Assembly (NCBI GenBank): GCA_964449565.1
Contig: CAYUZB010000012.1
Location: forward strand, 1 to 55,795
Origin: Granulosicoccus sp964449565
GTDB taxonomy: Bacteria > Pseudomonadota > Gammaproteobacteria > Granulosicoccales > Granulosicoccaceae
Reading direction: 5' to 3'
Length of the DNA stretch: 55,795 bases
The first letter of the stretch is position 1. Every line of letters starts with the position of its first letter. The notes beneath the pieces are model-generated. The model ran no database searches. It saw only the letters and a program-made list of their open reading frames with translations, and had not been told where the DNA came from. The position numbers and the translations under genes were made by a program. Below, in pieces: positions 35,259-44,784 of this stretch.

Positions 35259-36290
35259 ATGCATAAAATCATCCTGGATACAGACCCTGGTGTCGATGAT
35301 GCGATGGCGATCGCATATGCCTTCTGCCACCCGGATATTCAGCTTCTCGGTCTGACCACCGTTTTCGGCAATACCAATATTGATTTTGCTACGCGCAATG
35401 CCATGTTCATTCTCGATCAACTGGGCGCGCTGGATGTCGCAGTGGCTAAAGGCGCAGCAGTGCCGAGTATTCGTCCCCCGCAACCACCCGCCGACTTTGT
35501 GCACGGCGCTGATGGTATTGGTAATCAGTACCCGGGTAGTACGGTTGACGTACCCGCAGCTCAGGCTGCGGCGCTGAACCCGGCGGCAAGACATGCGAAT
35601 ATTGAAACACTGGATGCTGCAGATTTCATCATCGAATCAGCTCGTCAGGCCCCTGGTGAAATTAGCTTGGTCGCGGTGGGGCCTCTGACCAATATCGCCG
35701 AGGCCTTGCGTCGAGAACCGCAACTGCCCAGCTTGCTTCGGCAACTCGTTGTCATGGGGGGCACTGTCGACGAACCGGGTAATGTGTCGCCGGTTGCCGA
35801 AGCCAATTTTCTCAATGACCCACATGCGGCGGATACGGTATTTGCTGCTGACTGGCCGGCGACCATTGTCGGTCTGGATGTCACGCATCGCATCATGATT
35901 GGCGATAGTCACCTAGACCGACTTGGCTCGGACGCTGGCCAGACTGGGCAACTGATTCGACTGAGCAGTCGTTTCTATGTCGATTTCTATACTGAGGCGG
36001 GAGCGGCGGCGGACGCTCATGATGCGGGAGAAGAGCCCCAATGCGCAATGCATGATGCTGCAGCCATCGCCTGTGTTCTTTTGCCGGACGCATTCTCGAC
36101 AGTTGCTGGGCCCGCGCGGGTTATCAGCGAAGGTGTGGCCATAGGCCAACTGGCGCTTGATCGAAAAGGCTATCACTACGCGCTGCCGCACTGGCAGGAC
36201 TTGCCGGCAACAAAGGTCTGCATGGCTGTCGATGCTCCCCGTGTGCTCAATCATTTTCTTGACACCTTGATCGATCATCATCGGACCTGA
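35259..36290 (+). CDS. Nucleoside hydrolase
   Basis: A 343-residue inosine/uridine-preferring nucleoside hydrolase-family protein. The calcium-binding N-terminal motif DTDPGVDDAMAI is intact. Later family landmarks are VFGNTN, GADGIGNQYP, LVAVGPLTNIAEAL, VVMGG and AEANFLNDPHAADTVF. It cleaves ribonucleosides to base and ribose. The ATG at 35259 is preferred over an in-frame TTG at 35238. A complete BMP-family ABC importer, a class that takes up nucleosides, begins about 4.7 kb downstream, suggesting salvage. Confidence 0.94.
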   Translation: MHKIILDTDPGVDDAMAIAYAFCHPDIQLLGLTTVFGNTNIDFATRNAMFILDQLGALDVAVAKGAAVPSIRPPQPPADFVHGADGIGNQYPGSTVDVPAAQAAALNPAARHANIETLDAADFIIESARQAPGEISLVAVGPLTNIAEALRREPQLPSLLRQLVVMGGTVDEPGNVSPVAEANFLNDPHAADTVFAADWPATIVGLDVTHRIMIGDSHLDRLGSDAGQTGQLIRLSSRFYVDFYTEAGAAADAHDAGEEPQCAMHDAAAIACVLLPDAFSTVAGPARVISEGVAIGQLALDRKGYHYALPHWQDLPATKVCMAVDAPRVLNHFLDTLIDHHRT

Positions 36291-36326
36291 AGGCTGTAGT
36301 CCAGTGTGTTCAATGACTTGCGATTT

Positions 36327-36355
36327 CTGAATCCCAGTTAAATTCTGGCATTCAG
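36327..36355. terminator. Intergenic hairpin after nucleoside hydrolase
   Basis: CTGAAT + CCAG (36327-36337) pairs with CTGG + ATTCAG (36345-36355), ten base pairs with one internal C-C mismatch and a seven-base loop. No T-run follows. It lies 36 bases after the hydrolase stop and probably marks the transcript end. Confidence 0.4.
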
Positions 36356-36462
36356 AGGCTGCCTCATATAAAACCCGTCGTTCGCGCGGAACAGGGAAGT
36401 CTGTCCTCGCCGTCACGCTGCCATGGCGGTCAATTGCTCGTCGCTGTTCTACACTTGATGGT

Positions 36463-37890
36463 ATGCGCGACAGAAAATTTACAGGTCTTGCGTCATCCGT
36501 GGCGTTACTTTTGTCCGTTTCCGCCTGTGACTGGGTAGATTCGACGGGAACTCAGCTGGATTCAGCTCCGCAAACTACCGTATTCCTTGATGACGTAGCT
36601 GTAGGTAGCGTGCTTGCCATCGAGGAGAACTCGTCGGCGCGAGTGCTGACCAGTCGCGACGTGGTGGCAGATGGTGAGTCGCTGCAATTTTCCTGGTCCG
36701 ATTCTCCGTTGGCCGAAGGGGCACTGGACGTCTGCGCAAATGTGGCAGGTTTTCAACAGGCTTTCGCCGCAAGTAATCTCGACAGCGCCTGCACAGATTC
36801 TGATCAATGTTCGCTGTCCTTTGTCCCGCAAGCGATGAGCGATCCCAATGTGGTCGAGTTTTTGGTTGGCGTGCCGACGTTGCAAGCGTCGGTCGGCGTG
36901 CGGCATGAACTGACCGTGACAGATACGAGCGGTGAGATTGTCAGTCAAAATGAATTTGATTTTTGTCTGATTGCAACGAACGATCCGCCTGTCGCGGTCG
37001 CTGATACCTTTGTAGTTGTCGAAGGTACGCGTCTGACGGTTGACCCTCTGAATCCGCCACATCTTCTGAGTAACGACACCGATGATGTGGACGTGACGAA
37101 CAACCCTGAGCTTACGGTACTGCCAACAACTGTACGAGAACCACAATTTGCTGCCTTTTTCCAGCTCCAGAATGACGGCGGTTTCTCCTACGAATATGGT
37201 GGCGATCCGATACTGGCAGACATCATCGACCGATTCGATTATCAGATTACAGATGGGCTGTCGACGTCAACTGCAACAGTGACACTACGCATTGTTGCCA
37301 GCAATCAGGCACCTCAGCTGGTCGAAGATCTACCCTTGTTCAGTGCAACGGTTGGAGATGACGTCGAGATAGATTTAGCGCAGTTCTTTATTGATCCTGA
37401 GGGCGTTGATCTTTCTTTTGATGTTGATGAAACAACTTTACCGCCGTCTGGCAATCTTGAACTCGATAATGATGGTTTTCTTGAAGGCGAAGTGGATGCA
37501 ACGGACGTCGGAAGCTACGTAGTTGTCGTGACAGCAAGTGACGGCGGGCGGACAGTTGCGGCGAATGTGTCACTCGAGATTTTTCCAGCGTCCCTTGTTC
37601 CCGACAATTCGCCTCCAGTTTTTGTCAGTGGTAGCGTATTCGACCAGAGCATTACGCTGGGTCAGCAAATAGCTGTCATTCGTCCGCTTTTCAACGATCC
37701 TGACGGCGATATTCTGAGCTATCAGGTAATCGGCGGAGCCTTGCCAGCTGGCGTCTCCATCAATAGCCTTACCGGTGTCATATCCGGGCGTCCTTTGGGT
37801 CGGCTCTGGGTCAGAAATCTGCAGGTTGAGGCGGAGGATGAAGCTGGCAACACGGCCGAATCGAGCCTGTTCGATATCCGCGTCCGCTGA
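36463..37890 (+). CDS. Lipoprotein with Ig/cadherin-like domains
   Basis: A 475-residue exported protein. A lipoprotein signal peptide ends in LSVSAC with C22 as the lipidated residue. The next residue is Asp, which in enterobacteria retains lipoproteins in the inner membrane. The body has cadherin/Ig-like beta-sandwich repeats: a segment with DDVDVTNN and YQITDG, then two putative-Ig (He_PIG-type) domains beginning near QAPQLVEDLP and SPPVFVSGS, with acidic calcium-site motifs FFIDPEG and FNDPDGD. The function is unknown, possibly adhesion or envelope structure. It is preceded by a hairpin and has no operon partner. Confidence 0.85.
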   Translation: MRDRKFTGLASSVALLLSVSACDWVDSTGTQLDSAPQTTVFLDDVAVGSVLAIEENSSARVLTSRDVVADGESLQFSWSDSPLAEGALDVCANVAGFQQAFAASNLDSACTDSDQCSLSFVPQAMSDPNVVEFLVGVPTLQASVGVRHELTVTDTSGEIVSQNEFDFCLIATNDPPVAVADTFVVVEGTRLTVDPLNPPHLLSNDTDDVDVTNNPELTVLPTTVREPQFAAFFQLQNDGGFSYEYGGDPILADIIDRFDYQITDGLSTSTATVTLRIVASNQAPQLVEDLPLFSATVGDDVEIDLAQFFIDPEGVDLSFDVDETTLPPSGNLELDNDGFLEGEVDATDVGSYVVVVTASDGGRTVAANVSLEIFPASLVPDNSPPVFVSGSVFDQSITLGQQIAVIRPLFNDPDGDILSYQVIGGALPAGVSINSLTGVISGRPLGRLWVRNLQVEAEDEAGNTAESSLFDIRVR

Positions 37891-37903
37891 TATCCAATTC
37901 GCG

Positions 37904-37918
37904 ATCCCGGCCCGGGAT
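37904..37918. terminator. Short hairpin after the lipoprotein gene
   Basis: ATCCCGG and CCGGGAT flank a single C, a compact GC-rich inverted repeat 13 bases after the stop. Only two to three T follow, so a terminator role is tentative. Confidence 0.35.
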
Positions 37919-37988
37919 TTGCCTCCTGTGCTCGTATCAGAGAAAATTTGCCGGTTATGATAATGGCAAGGTAAACGGTTAACTCAGC

Positions 37989-38708
37989 ATGGCATCGAAC
38001 GGGCCATATCTTTTTGTAAAGCACTCGGAGCACTGGAACGTCGATCGTTGCACCCGTTGGATGGGTCGCCGCGATTTCGATCTGGACTGGTGTTATCCGG
38101 TTAACGGTGATGTTTTTCCCGATCCTTCACGTTACGCCGGAATCATCGTCTTTGGCGGTGCCAACAGTGCCAATGATTGTGCCGAACACGATTGGGTCAA
38201 GCAAGAGTTGTCCTTCGTTGAACAATGCCTGAAACATGATGTGCCGTTCTTTGGAATATGCCTCGGCGCACAGATGCTGGCTCGCGTGTTGGGTGCCACG
38301 GTTCGTCCCCACGAAAAGGAATGCAAAGAGATTGGCTTTTACGATGTGCTGCCGACCGAGGAGGGGCGTGACTTTCTGCAGGCGCCCTTGAAATTCATGC
38401 AATGGCACTCGGAGGGTTTTGACTTGCCTGCGGGATCCAGACGCATCGCTACCGGTCATGATTTCCCCAATCAAGGGTTTGCCCTGAGTGATACGACGCT
38501 GGGAGTGCAGTTTCATCCGGAAGTCAATCCTGATGTGCTGGCAATCTGGCATGAACGCAACAAAAAACGCAAACCTGGTCAGCTGAGCGACGAGGATCGT
38601 CGCCTGATGATGCGGGACGCTTATGCTCATGACGCGGCGATTACTGCCTGGCTTGACGGTTTCCTGACTCAATGGACATCAATCGCGGCAAGCAAGTCAG
38701 TTAGCTGA
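37989..38708 (+). CDS. Class I glutamine amidotransferase-like protein
   Basis: A 239-residue class I GATase with a complete triad: C91 in GICLGAQ, H176 and E178 in GVQFHPEV. It resembles the GuaA-like and gamma-glutamyl-hydrolase-like stand-alone amidotransferases that release ammonia from glutamine or cleave gamma-glutamyl compounds. No synthetase partner gene is adjacent, so the acceptor is unknown. It is followed after 47 bases by the antiporter gene on the same strand. Confidence 0.9.
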   Translation: MASNGPYLFVKHSEHWNVDRCTRWMGRRDFDLDWCYPVNGDVFPDPSRYAGIIVFGGANSANDCAEHDWVKQELSFVEQCLKHDVPFFGICLGAQMLARVLGATVRPHEKECKEIGFYDVLPTEEGRDFLQAPLKFMQWHSEGFDLPAGSRRIATGHDFPNQGFALSDTTLGVQFHPEVNPDVLAIWHERNKKRKPGQLSDEDRRLMMRDAYAHDAAITAWLDGFLTQWTSIAASKSVS

Positions 38709-38755
38709 ATCGAATCTCCCGCATGCCTGCCGCGTAGATCGCTTACTATTCACCC

Positions 38756-40468
38756 ATGAGTGAAACCAGTAGCCTGTTGCTGAATATCTTTATTTATCTG
38801 CTGGCAGGTTTGCTGGCCGTCCCTGGTGCCAAACGTCTTGGTATGGGGCCAGTGCTCGGATTTTTGTTCGCGGGAATTTGCGTCGGTCCCTGGGGGCTTG
38901 CATTGATTCGTGACGCGGAACACATCGAGCTATTTTCGCAAACCGCGACAGTGCTGTTATTACTGCTATTGGCTTTGCAGGCTACGCCTATCAGGGTTCG
39001 TCGTTTGCTTGATGACTTTGCTTCTATCGGGCTTTGGCAATATGCATTGACAACAGTGGCCGTGACCGTGGTCAGTTTGCTGATCGGTCACCCTTGGAAC
39101 CATTCCCTGGTTGCAGGATTAGCCCTGTCTATTTCTTCAGGTGCTGTTGCCAAGCATGCGTTTGACGAGCGTTACCCAACAGGCTCCCCGTTGACTGAGA
39201 CCGGGCAGCAGATTCTGTTGACCCAGACTTTATTGTCGGTCCCAGTGATTGTTCTGTTGCCGTTGTTGGGCGTTGGATCATTTGCTACCGAAGGAAGTCC
39301 CTTACCTAAAGTTATTACCGGCGGTTTCGTACTGTTGGTGTTTGGCGTATTCGGACATAACTTGCTTCGCTATGCATTTCGCTATGTTGTTAGTGTCGGT
39401 CTTGATGAAGTGTTTGCAGCCTTTGCGCTACTGCTGGTCATTGGTCTTTTGTTGTTGACACAAGCGCTCGATTTACCGCTTGAACTAGGCGCACTACTTG
39501 CCGGGTTATTGTTGATTCGTTCAGAGTATGGTTCCGCGATACGTATCGCTACGCGCCCCTTTCGCGGTTTGCTGGTCGGAATGTTTTTCATCTCCGCGGG
39601 CATGGCCATCGATTTCGCTACCTTTTTTCGAAAGCCACTGGAAACCTTTGCGCTGGTTGCCTTGCTGGTCGTTGTCAAGGCGTGGATTTTAAGAAAGCTC
39701 TTGCGTTACTCGTCAGTGCCGCGTCGACAACGAATCTGGCTGGCTACCGTACTCGCCCAAAGTGGCGAGATGTCTTTTGTTATTGTTGTGCTTGCAGTCA
39801 ACTATTTTGCGTTGCCGGACAAGCTCGCTTCGCAGATCGTATTAATCATTGCACTGTCAATGCTGACAACACCCGTGTTGTTGTTCTTCGCTGCCCGCCG
39901 TGACACGTTACCCGCACGCCAGCAAACTGATACAGGTCTCGGCGTAGGGCAGACGGCTGACTCTCAGGTAATCGTCGCCGGTTTTGGTCGGGTGGGTCGA
40001 GTCATTGCGCGGTTGCTGAAGGACAATGGTTATCGCGCTGCCGTTATCGATCACAATCCGGATCGCTTTGCCGAATTGCGTGCTGAAGAATTTGTCGGAT
40101 TTTATGGCGACGCGTTGCGACCCGATCTTCTAGCCTCAGCAGGGGCGGACAAGGCGGCGGTCATGGTCATTGCGATCGATGATGCGGAGAGCGCGGAGGC
40201 GCTGGTGCAACGGGTCAGGCGTGATTATCCGCACATGACACTTGTATCGCGAGCGGTAAACCCGGCAGCTCACGAACGGTTATTACGAACTGGTGTCGAC
40301 CGAGCCTACCCGGAAACATTTGAAACTGCGCTGTTGATCGGCGAAGATGTGCTTGAGCTTGTCGGCTTGAGTCCTCTGGAGGCGCAGGCTAGTGCTGAAT
40401 CGTTTCGAGATTCTGAACAGGCTCGTGTCGAAGCGTCAAACGCAAAGCAACAAGGGGATCCTGCGTGA
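38756..40468 (+). CDS. KefB-type cation:proton antiporter (CPA2) with RCK domain
   Basis: A 570-residue inner-membrane antiporter. About twelve membrane helices span residues 8-385, and a cytoplasmic RCK/TrkA-N domain begins near 400 with the nucleotide motif VAGFGRVGRVIARLL. KefB/KefC relatives exchange K+ for H+ under control of ligands bound to this domain. The protein lacks a long C-terminal tail beyond the RCK domain. Its stop overlaps the GTG start of the next small gene (GTGA), so the two are translationally coupled. Confidence 0.93.
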   Translation: MSETSSLLLNIFIYLLAGLLAVPGAKRLGMGPVLGFLFAGICVGPWGLALIRDAEHIELFSQTATVLLLLLLALQATPIRVRRLLDDFASIGLWQYALTTVAVTVVSLLIGHPWNHSLVAGLALSISSGAVAKHAFDERYPTGSPLTETGQQILLTQTLLSVPVIVLLPLLGVGSFATEGSPLPKVITGGFVLLVFGVFGHNLLRYAFRYVVSVGLDEVFAAFALLLVIGLLLLTQALDLPLELGALLAGLLLIRSEYGSAIRIATRPFRGLLVGMFFISAGMAIDFATFFRKPLETFALVALLVVVKAWILRKLLRYSSVPRRQRIWLATVLAQSGEMSFVIVVLAVNYFALPDKLASQIVLIIALSMLTTPVLLFFAARRDTLPARQQTDTGLGVGQTADSQVIVAGFGRVGRVIARLLKDNGYRAAVIDHNPDRFAELRAEEFVGFYGDALRPDLLASAGADKAAVMVIAIDDAESAEALVQRVRRDYPHMTLVSRAVNPAAHERLLRTGVDRAYPETFETALLIGEDVLELVGLSPLEAQASAESFRDSEQARVEASNAKQQGDPA

Positions 40469-40770
40469 AAGGTAAAGATGTTGAATCACTGACAAAATTG
40501 CTAAAGCAGCATAATGTGTCGATCTCTGCCGTCAAGGCTAACAAGTTGCTGTTGTCGATAGGTTTTATGGAAGAAGCAACGCGCGAGAGTTCCACGCGCC
40601 CGGGTGTCATCAAGAAGTACAAAGTACTGGTCGGCAAAGGCCTCGACTATGGCGTCAATGAGGAAAATCCGCAAAGCCCTGATCAGACATCGCCGTATTA
40701 TTACAAGGACAGTTTTGGTGAACTCGCAACGGTCCTGACAGCCGCAGCCGATGCGGAAGCTGATAGCTGA
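40465..40770 (+). CDS. Small protein resembling phage antirepressor C-terminal domain
   Basis: A 101-residue protein starting with GTG that overlaps the antiporter stop by four bases. Residues about 15-85 (ISAVKANKLLLSIGFMEE, then GLDYGVNEENPQSP and YYYKDSFGELATVL) are reminiscent of the winged-helix C-terminal region of phage antirepressors, where a 'kANklLlelG' helix and a 'SP...T.PyYYkd.F.eL' tail occur. This likeness was recognised by eye and not tested. The coupling to an ion antiporter suggests an accessory or regulatory role, but that is inference. Confidence 0.65.
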   Translation: MKGKDVESLTKLLKQHNVSISAVKANKLLLSIGFMEEATRESSTRPGVIKKYKVLVGKGLDYGVNEENPQSPDQTSPYYYKDSFGELATVLTAAADAEADS

Positions 40771-40997
40771 ATAGCAAGGGAAATTCAGTAAGGTATATTC
40801 CGAGTCCGTGTGCCCTTGGGGATGTCGGGAAACGCAACAATTCTCCGAGTTCTGAACATGGCCAGGTGGTTGTGGAGAGCTTTTTGGGCTTGGCGATGCT
40901 GCGTGATACACTCGAGAAACGGGGTCCGAATCGAGGCGAATTTCCGCCTGTTCAAAAGACCTGAGTCTGGTACCACTTTCCACTTGAGGACTGTTTT

Positions 40998-41993
40998 ATG
41001 ACTATTTCACGTGCGGGTGTTTTTGCTGGCTTGTTGTTAGCAGCTTCTGCCGCCACAGCAGCTGATATATCTCCAGCTGTCGTTTTTGACATGGGCGGTA
41101 AGTTTGATAAATCCTTCAACCAGGGAGTCTACGACGGCGTTGAACGGTTCAAGAAAGAGACCGGAATCGAATACCGCGAGTTTGAGGTCACTAACGAAAC
41201 TCAGCGAGAGCAAGCGCTTCGACGTATGGCTCAGCGTGGTGCCAATCCGATTCTCGGCGTTGGTTTCGCCCAGGCTGGCCCCATGGAAACCGTCGCAAAG
41301 GAATTTCCCGATGTCAAATTCACGTTGATTGACGGAGTCGTTGATCTGCCGAATGTTCAGTCAGTCGTGTTCAAGGAGCAGGAGGGTTCCTTTCTGGTGG
41401 GATTACTAGCGGCCATGGCATCCGAAACCGGTGTGGTCGGTTTTGTTGGTGGAATGGATATTCCATTGATTCGACGCTTTGCCTGTGGTTATGAGCAAGG
41501 AGCCAAACACGCCAGTGCCACTATAGATGTTGTACAGAACATGACAGGCACTACGCCATCTGCATGGAATGATCCGGGGCGGGGTAGTGAATTGGCGAAA
41601 GGGCAATTTGATCGTGGTGTCGATGTTGTCTATGCGGCAGCCGGTGGTACGGGAGTCGGTGTTTATCAGGCAGCGAAAGATGGCGGCAAACTTGCCATTG
41701 GTGTGGATTCCAATCAGAACTATTTACACCCGGGCACCATGCTGACTTCAATGCTCAAGCGTGTTGATGTGGCTGCCTATAATGCCTACAAAGAAGCGAT
41801 GGATGGAACCTGGGAGCCTGGCTTCAAGGTGCTTGGGCTTGCGGAAGAAGGTGTTGGTTGGGCGCTTGATGAAAACAATGCTTCCTTGATCTCTGACGAG
41901 ATGAAAGCGGCGGTGAAACAGGCCTCAGACGATATTCTGGCCGGTAAAATTACGGTTCATGACTACATGAGTGACAATGCCTGCTCATACTGA
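40998..41993 (+). CDS. BMP-family ABC transporter substrate-binding protein
   Basis: A 331-residue periplasmic binding protein of the basic membrane protein (BMP/PnrA) family, which binds nucleosides or related ligands. A signal peptide (MTISRAGVFAGLLLAASAATAA) precedes the mature protein. Family motifs are visible: MGGKFDKSFNQGVYDG, ALRRMAQRGANPILGVGF, GFVGGMDIPLIRRF and GVDSNQNYLHPGTMLTS. GAGGA at 40986-40990 supports the ATG. It heads a four-gene importer operon. The upstream 227 bases hold no clear gene. Confidence 0.94.
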   Translation: MTISRAGVFAGLLLAASAATAADISPAVVFDMGGKFDKSFNQGVYDGVERFKKETGIEYREFEVTNETQREQALRRMAQRGANPILGVGFAQAGPMETVAKEFPDVKFTLIDGVVDLPNVQSVVFKEQEGSFLVGLLAAMASETGVVGFVGGMDIPLIRRFACGYEQGAKHASATIDVVQNMTGTTPSAWNDPGRGSELAKGQFDRGVDVVYAAAGGTGVGVYQAAKDGGKLAIGVDSNQNYLHPGTMLTSMLKRVDVAAYNAYKEAMDGTWEPGFKVLGLAEEGVGWALDENNASLISDEMKAAVKQASDDILAGKITVHDYMSDNACSY

Positions 41994-42034
41994 TTGTCAC
42001 GCCAGTTAAAGCAGTAAGCCTGGGCGTTTGATTG

Positions 42035-43660
42035 ATGACAGATGCTAAGACGGATCCGGGAAGGCCAGATGCTTTCCCGGATGCCCCCTCAAATGCATCA
42101 AATAGTTCGAACCAGGTCAGCTCTGACTTTGCGATAGAGCTTCGCGGTATCTCTAAACGGTTTGGCGCGGTTCGCGCGAATCAAGATATTGATCTCGCGG
42201 TTCGCCGCGGAACCATACACGGCATTGTCGGTGAGAACGGAGCCGGCAAATCCACGCTGATGAGTATCCTCTACGGCTTCTACCAGGCGGACAGCGGTGA
42301 GGTGATAATCAATGGTGACAAGGTCAGTATCAATTCCTCGCGCGATGCTATTAGTGTAGGTATCGGTATGGTACACCAGCACTTCATGCTGGTTGATACG
42401 TTCAGTGTTCTGGAAAACGTCATGCTGGGCGCTGAAGGGCATGCGCTGTTGGCCCGAAGTGCTGCCAAAGCACGTGCCGAGCTGCAAAGACTTAGCGACG
42501 AGTATCAGTTATCGGTAGAGGTTGATACGCTTGTCTCTGAACTCCCGGTTGGCGAGCAACAACGTACTGAGATACTCAAGGCTTTGTATCGGCATGCGGA
42601 AATTCTAATTCTCGATGAGCCGACAGGTGTCCTGACACCGCAAGAAGCTGATCAGTTGTTCAAAGTATTGCAAGCGCTCAAGAACCGCGGTGTCACGGTC
42701 ATTCTCATCACGCATAAATTGCGCGAGATCATGGACATTACCGATACGGTTTCTGTCTTGCGCTTGGGCAAGATGGTTGCCCATCGCGAGACAGCGAATA
42801 CATCAATGAGTGAGCTCGCCGAATTGATGGTCGGGCGAAAGCTCGACACGCGAAACTTCCATCGAACAGAAGCACTCGACGCTGACACGCTCGCCGGAAT
42901 TGATGTGAAAAATCTGGGACTCGTTGATCGTTTCGGTGCGACCCGACTCGATAATGTCAGTTTGCAAGTCCGCCGCGGCGAGATACTTGGAATTGCAGGT
43001 GTTGCAGGTAACGGGCAGAGCAAATTGCTTGAAGTGCTCTCGGGCATCACTCCGCCGACCAGTGGGCAATTCGAAATAAACGGGCAGCTTACCAATGCAG
43101 AGGTGCAGCTTGATCCTGCCGACATGCGTAGAATAAGCGTGCATCATGTGCCTGAGGATCGTTTGAAGCTGGGTTTGGTCAAAGCATTTTCCGCGGCGGA
43201 GTCTTCTGTACTGGGATATCAGCGTGATCAGAAATTCAACTGGCGTGGGCTTATGCAGTTCGGCGCCATTCGCAAGGCCTGCGTTGCTCTAATGCAGGGT
43301 TTCGATGTGCGTCCTGGCGACCCCAGACTTCGTTCGGCTTCGTTCTCGGGTGGTAATCAGCAGAAGTTGATTCTCGCCCGCGAACTTGAAAAGAGGCCAG
43401 AGGTTCTGCTTGTTGGCCAACCCACACGTGGTGTCGATATCGGTGCGATCGAACTTATTCACGAGAAGATCGTATCGATGCGTGATTCAGGTTGTGCGGT
43501 GTTGCTGGTATCGGTCGAATTGGATGAGATCATGGCTTTGTCTGATCGAATCATCGTCATGTTCGAAGGAAGAATTGTCGGTGAGGTTGAGGGTCGTCAC
43601 GCTAACAAGACTGAGTTGGGTCTGATGATGGCTAATGCGCATAAGGATGCGGCTGCATGA
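42035..43660 (+). CDS. BMP-type importer ATPase (tandem ABC domains)
   Basis: A 541-residue protein with two ABC ATPase domains, as in nucleoside and sugar importers of this class. The first has a full Walker A (GENGAGKST), Q-loop and Walker B ILILDEPTGVLTPQE. The second has the expected degenerate Walker A (GVAGNGQSK) but an intact signature (SGGNQQK) and VGQPTRGVDIGA. The ATG at 42035 is preferred to an in-frame TTG at 42032. It overlaps the first permease gene by four bases (ATGA) and energises uptake through the two permeases. Confidence 0.95.
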   Translation: MTDAKTDPGRPDAFPDAPSNASNSSNQVSSDFAIELRGISKRFGAVRANQDIDLAVRRGTIHGIVGENGAGKSTLMSILYGFYQADSGEVIINGDKVSINSSRDAISVGIGMVHQHFMLVDTFSVLENVMLGAEGHALLARSAAKARAELQRLSDEYQLSVEVDTLVSELPVGEQQRTEILKALYRHAEILILDEPTGVLTPQEADQLFKVLQALKNRGVTVILITHKLREIMDITDTVSVLRLGKMVAHRETANTSMSELAELMVGRKLDTRNFHRTEALDADTLAGIDVKNLGLVDRFGATRLDNVSLQVRRGEILGIAGVAGNGQSKLLEVLSGITPPTSGQFEINGQLTNAEVQLDPADMRRISVHHVPEDRLKLGLVKAFSAAESSVLGYQRDQKFNWRGLMQFGAIRKACVALMQGFDVRPGDPRLRSASFSGGNQQKLILARELEKRPEVLLVGQPTRGVDIGAIELIHEKIVSMRDSGCAVLLVSVELDEIMALSDRIIVMFEGRIVGEVEGRHANKTELGLMMANAHKDAAA

Positions 43661-44784
43661 GTCTGGCTACGAGCAGCATTCCATTACCGGCGTGGCTTGA
43701 GGTGATTGTCATCCCGATCCTCAACATCATCATGGCATTGTTCTTTGCGGGTTTGATCATGTTGGCGATCGGGGTAAATCCCATCCAGGCCGTTGGCATT
43801 ATGATCTTTGGTGCGTTTGGTTATGACGAGGCGATCGGTTATACCTTGTACTACACCACCAATTTCATATTTACCGGTTTGGCTGTAGCAGTTGCGTTTC
43901 ATGCAAGCCTTTTCAACATAGGTGGGGAAGGGCAAGCCTATATAGGTGGTCTCGGTGTCGGCCTGGTTTTTCTTTTGCTGGATAGATATTTGCCAGCGAT
44001 CTTGCTGATACCCATCGGCATCATGGCCGCGGGCTTGTTTGGTGCTGCCTGGGCTTTCATTCCAGCCTGGCTACAGGCGTATCGTGGTAGCCACATTGTC
44101 ATCACGACCATCATGTTCAATTTCATTGCTGCTTCTTTGATGGTTTACCTGCTTGTCAATGTCTTGATCAAACCAGGTCAGATGTCTCCCGAGTCGCGCG
44201 TGTTCGATGAATCTTCCTGGTTACCTTTCATGCATGAATTTCTTGGCGTCTTTGGTATGGAGGTCACTCGCTCGCCATTGAATCTATCGCTGTTCTTCGC
44301 GTTATTGTGTTGTCTGCTGGTTTGGTTGTACATCTGGCGAACCCGCTGGGGTTATGAATTGCGAACCGCGGGTTTCAGTGAGGATGCTGCCGTGTATGCC
44401 GGTATTCGTCCAAAGAAAGTTATTGTCAGTGCCATGTGTATCTCGGGGGCATTGGCAGGTTTTGTCGCAGTGAACGAAATAATGGGCGTTCATCATCGCT
44501 TGTTGTTGAACTTCACGGCGGGTTATGGATTTACGGGTATCGCTGTTTCACTGATGGGTAGAAACCATCCGGTGGGCATTATCATGGCGAGCTTGTTGTT
44601 TGGAGTCTTGTATCAGGGGGGCGCTGAGCTCGCGTTCGAGATTCCCAAGATCACCCGCGAAATGGTGGTGGCGATTCAGGGACTGATCATACTTTTTTCA
44701 GGTGCGCTAGCCTTGATGCTGCGCCCCTTTGTGGTGCGTTTGTATCTCAAGTTCAAGCCTGTTGATGATGTGGTGCCGGCCTGA
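43657..44784 (+). CDS. BMP-type importer permease, first subunit
   Basis: A 375-residue membrane protein with about ten helices, of the branched-chain/BMP-type permease family. Typical features are the NIGGEGQAYIGGLGVG segment and the conserved cytoplasmic loop WGYELRTAGFSEDAAVYAGI, followed by SGALAGFVAVNEIMGVHHR. Its start overlaps the ATPase stop by four bases and its stop overlaps the next permease start (TGATG), so all three are coupled. It forms half of the membrane channel. Confidence 0.94.
   Translation: MSLATSSIPLPAWLEVIVIPILNIIMALFFAGLIMLAIGVNPIQAVGIMIFGAFGYDEAIGYTLYYTTNFIFTGLAVAVAFHASLFNIGGEGQAYIGGLGVGLVFLLLDRYLPAILLIPIGIMAAGLFGAAWAFIPAWLQAYRGSHIVITTIMFNFIAASLMVYLLVNVLIKPGQMSPESRVFDESSWLPFMHEFLGVFGMEVTRSPLNLSLFFALLCCLLVWLYIWRTRWGYELRTAGFSEDAAVYAGIRPKKVIVSAMCISGALAGFVAVNEIMGVHHRLLLNFTAGYGFTGIAVSLMGRNHPVGIIMASLLFGVLYQGGAELAFEIPKITREMVVAIQGLIILFSGALALMLRPFVVRLYLKFKPVDDVVPA

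Noticed and set aside
34923..35594. A 223-residue version of the DUF1289 protein
   Set aside because: The extra N-terminal 145 residues are the reverse complement of the nucleoside hydrolase and are unlike the family.
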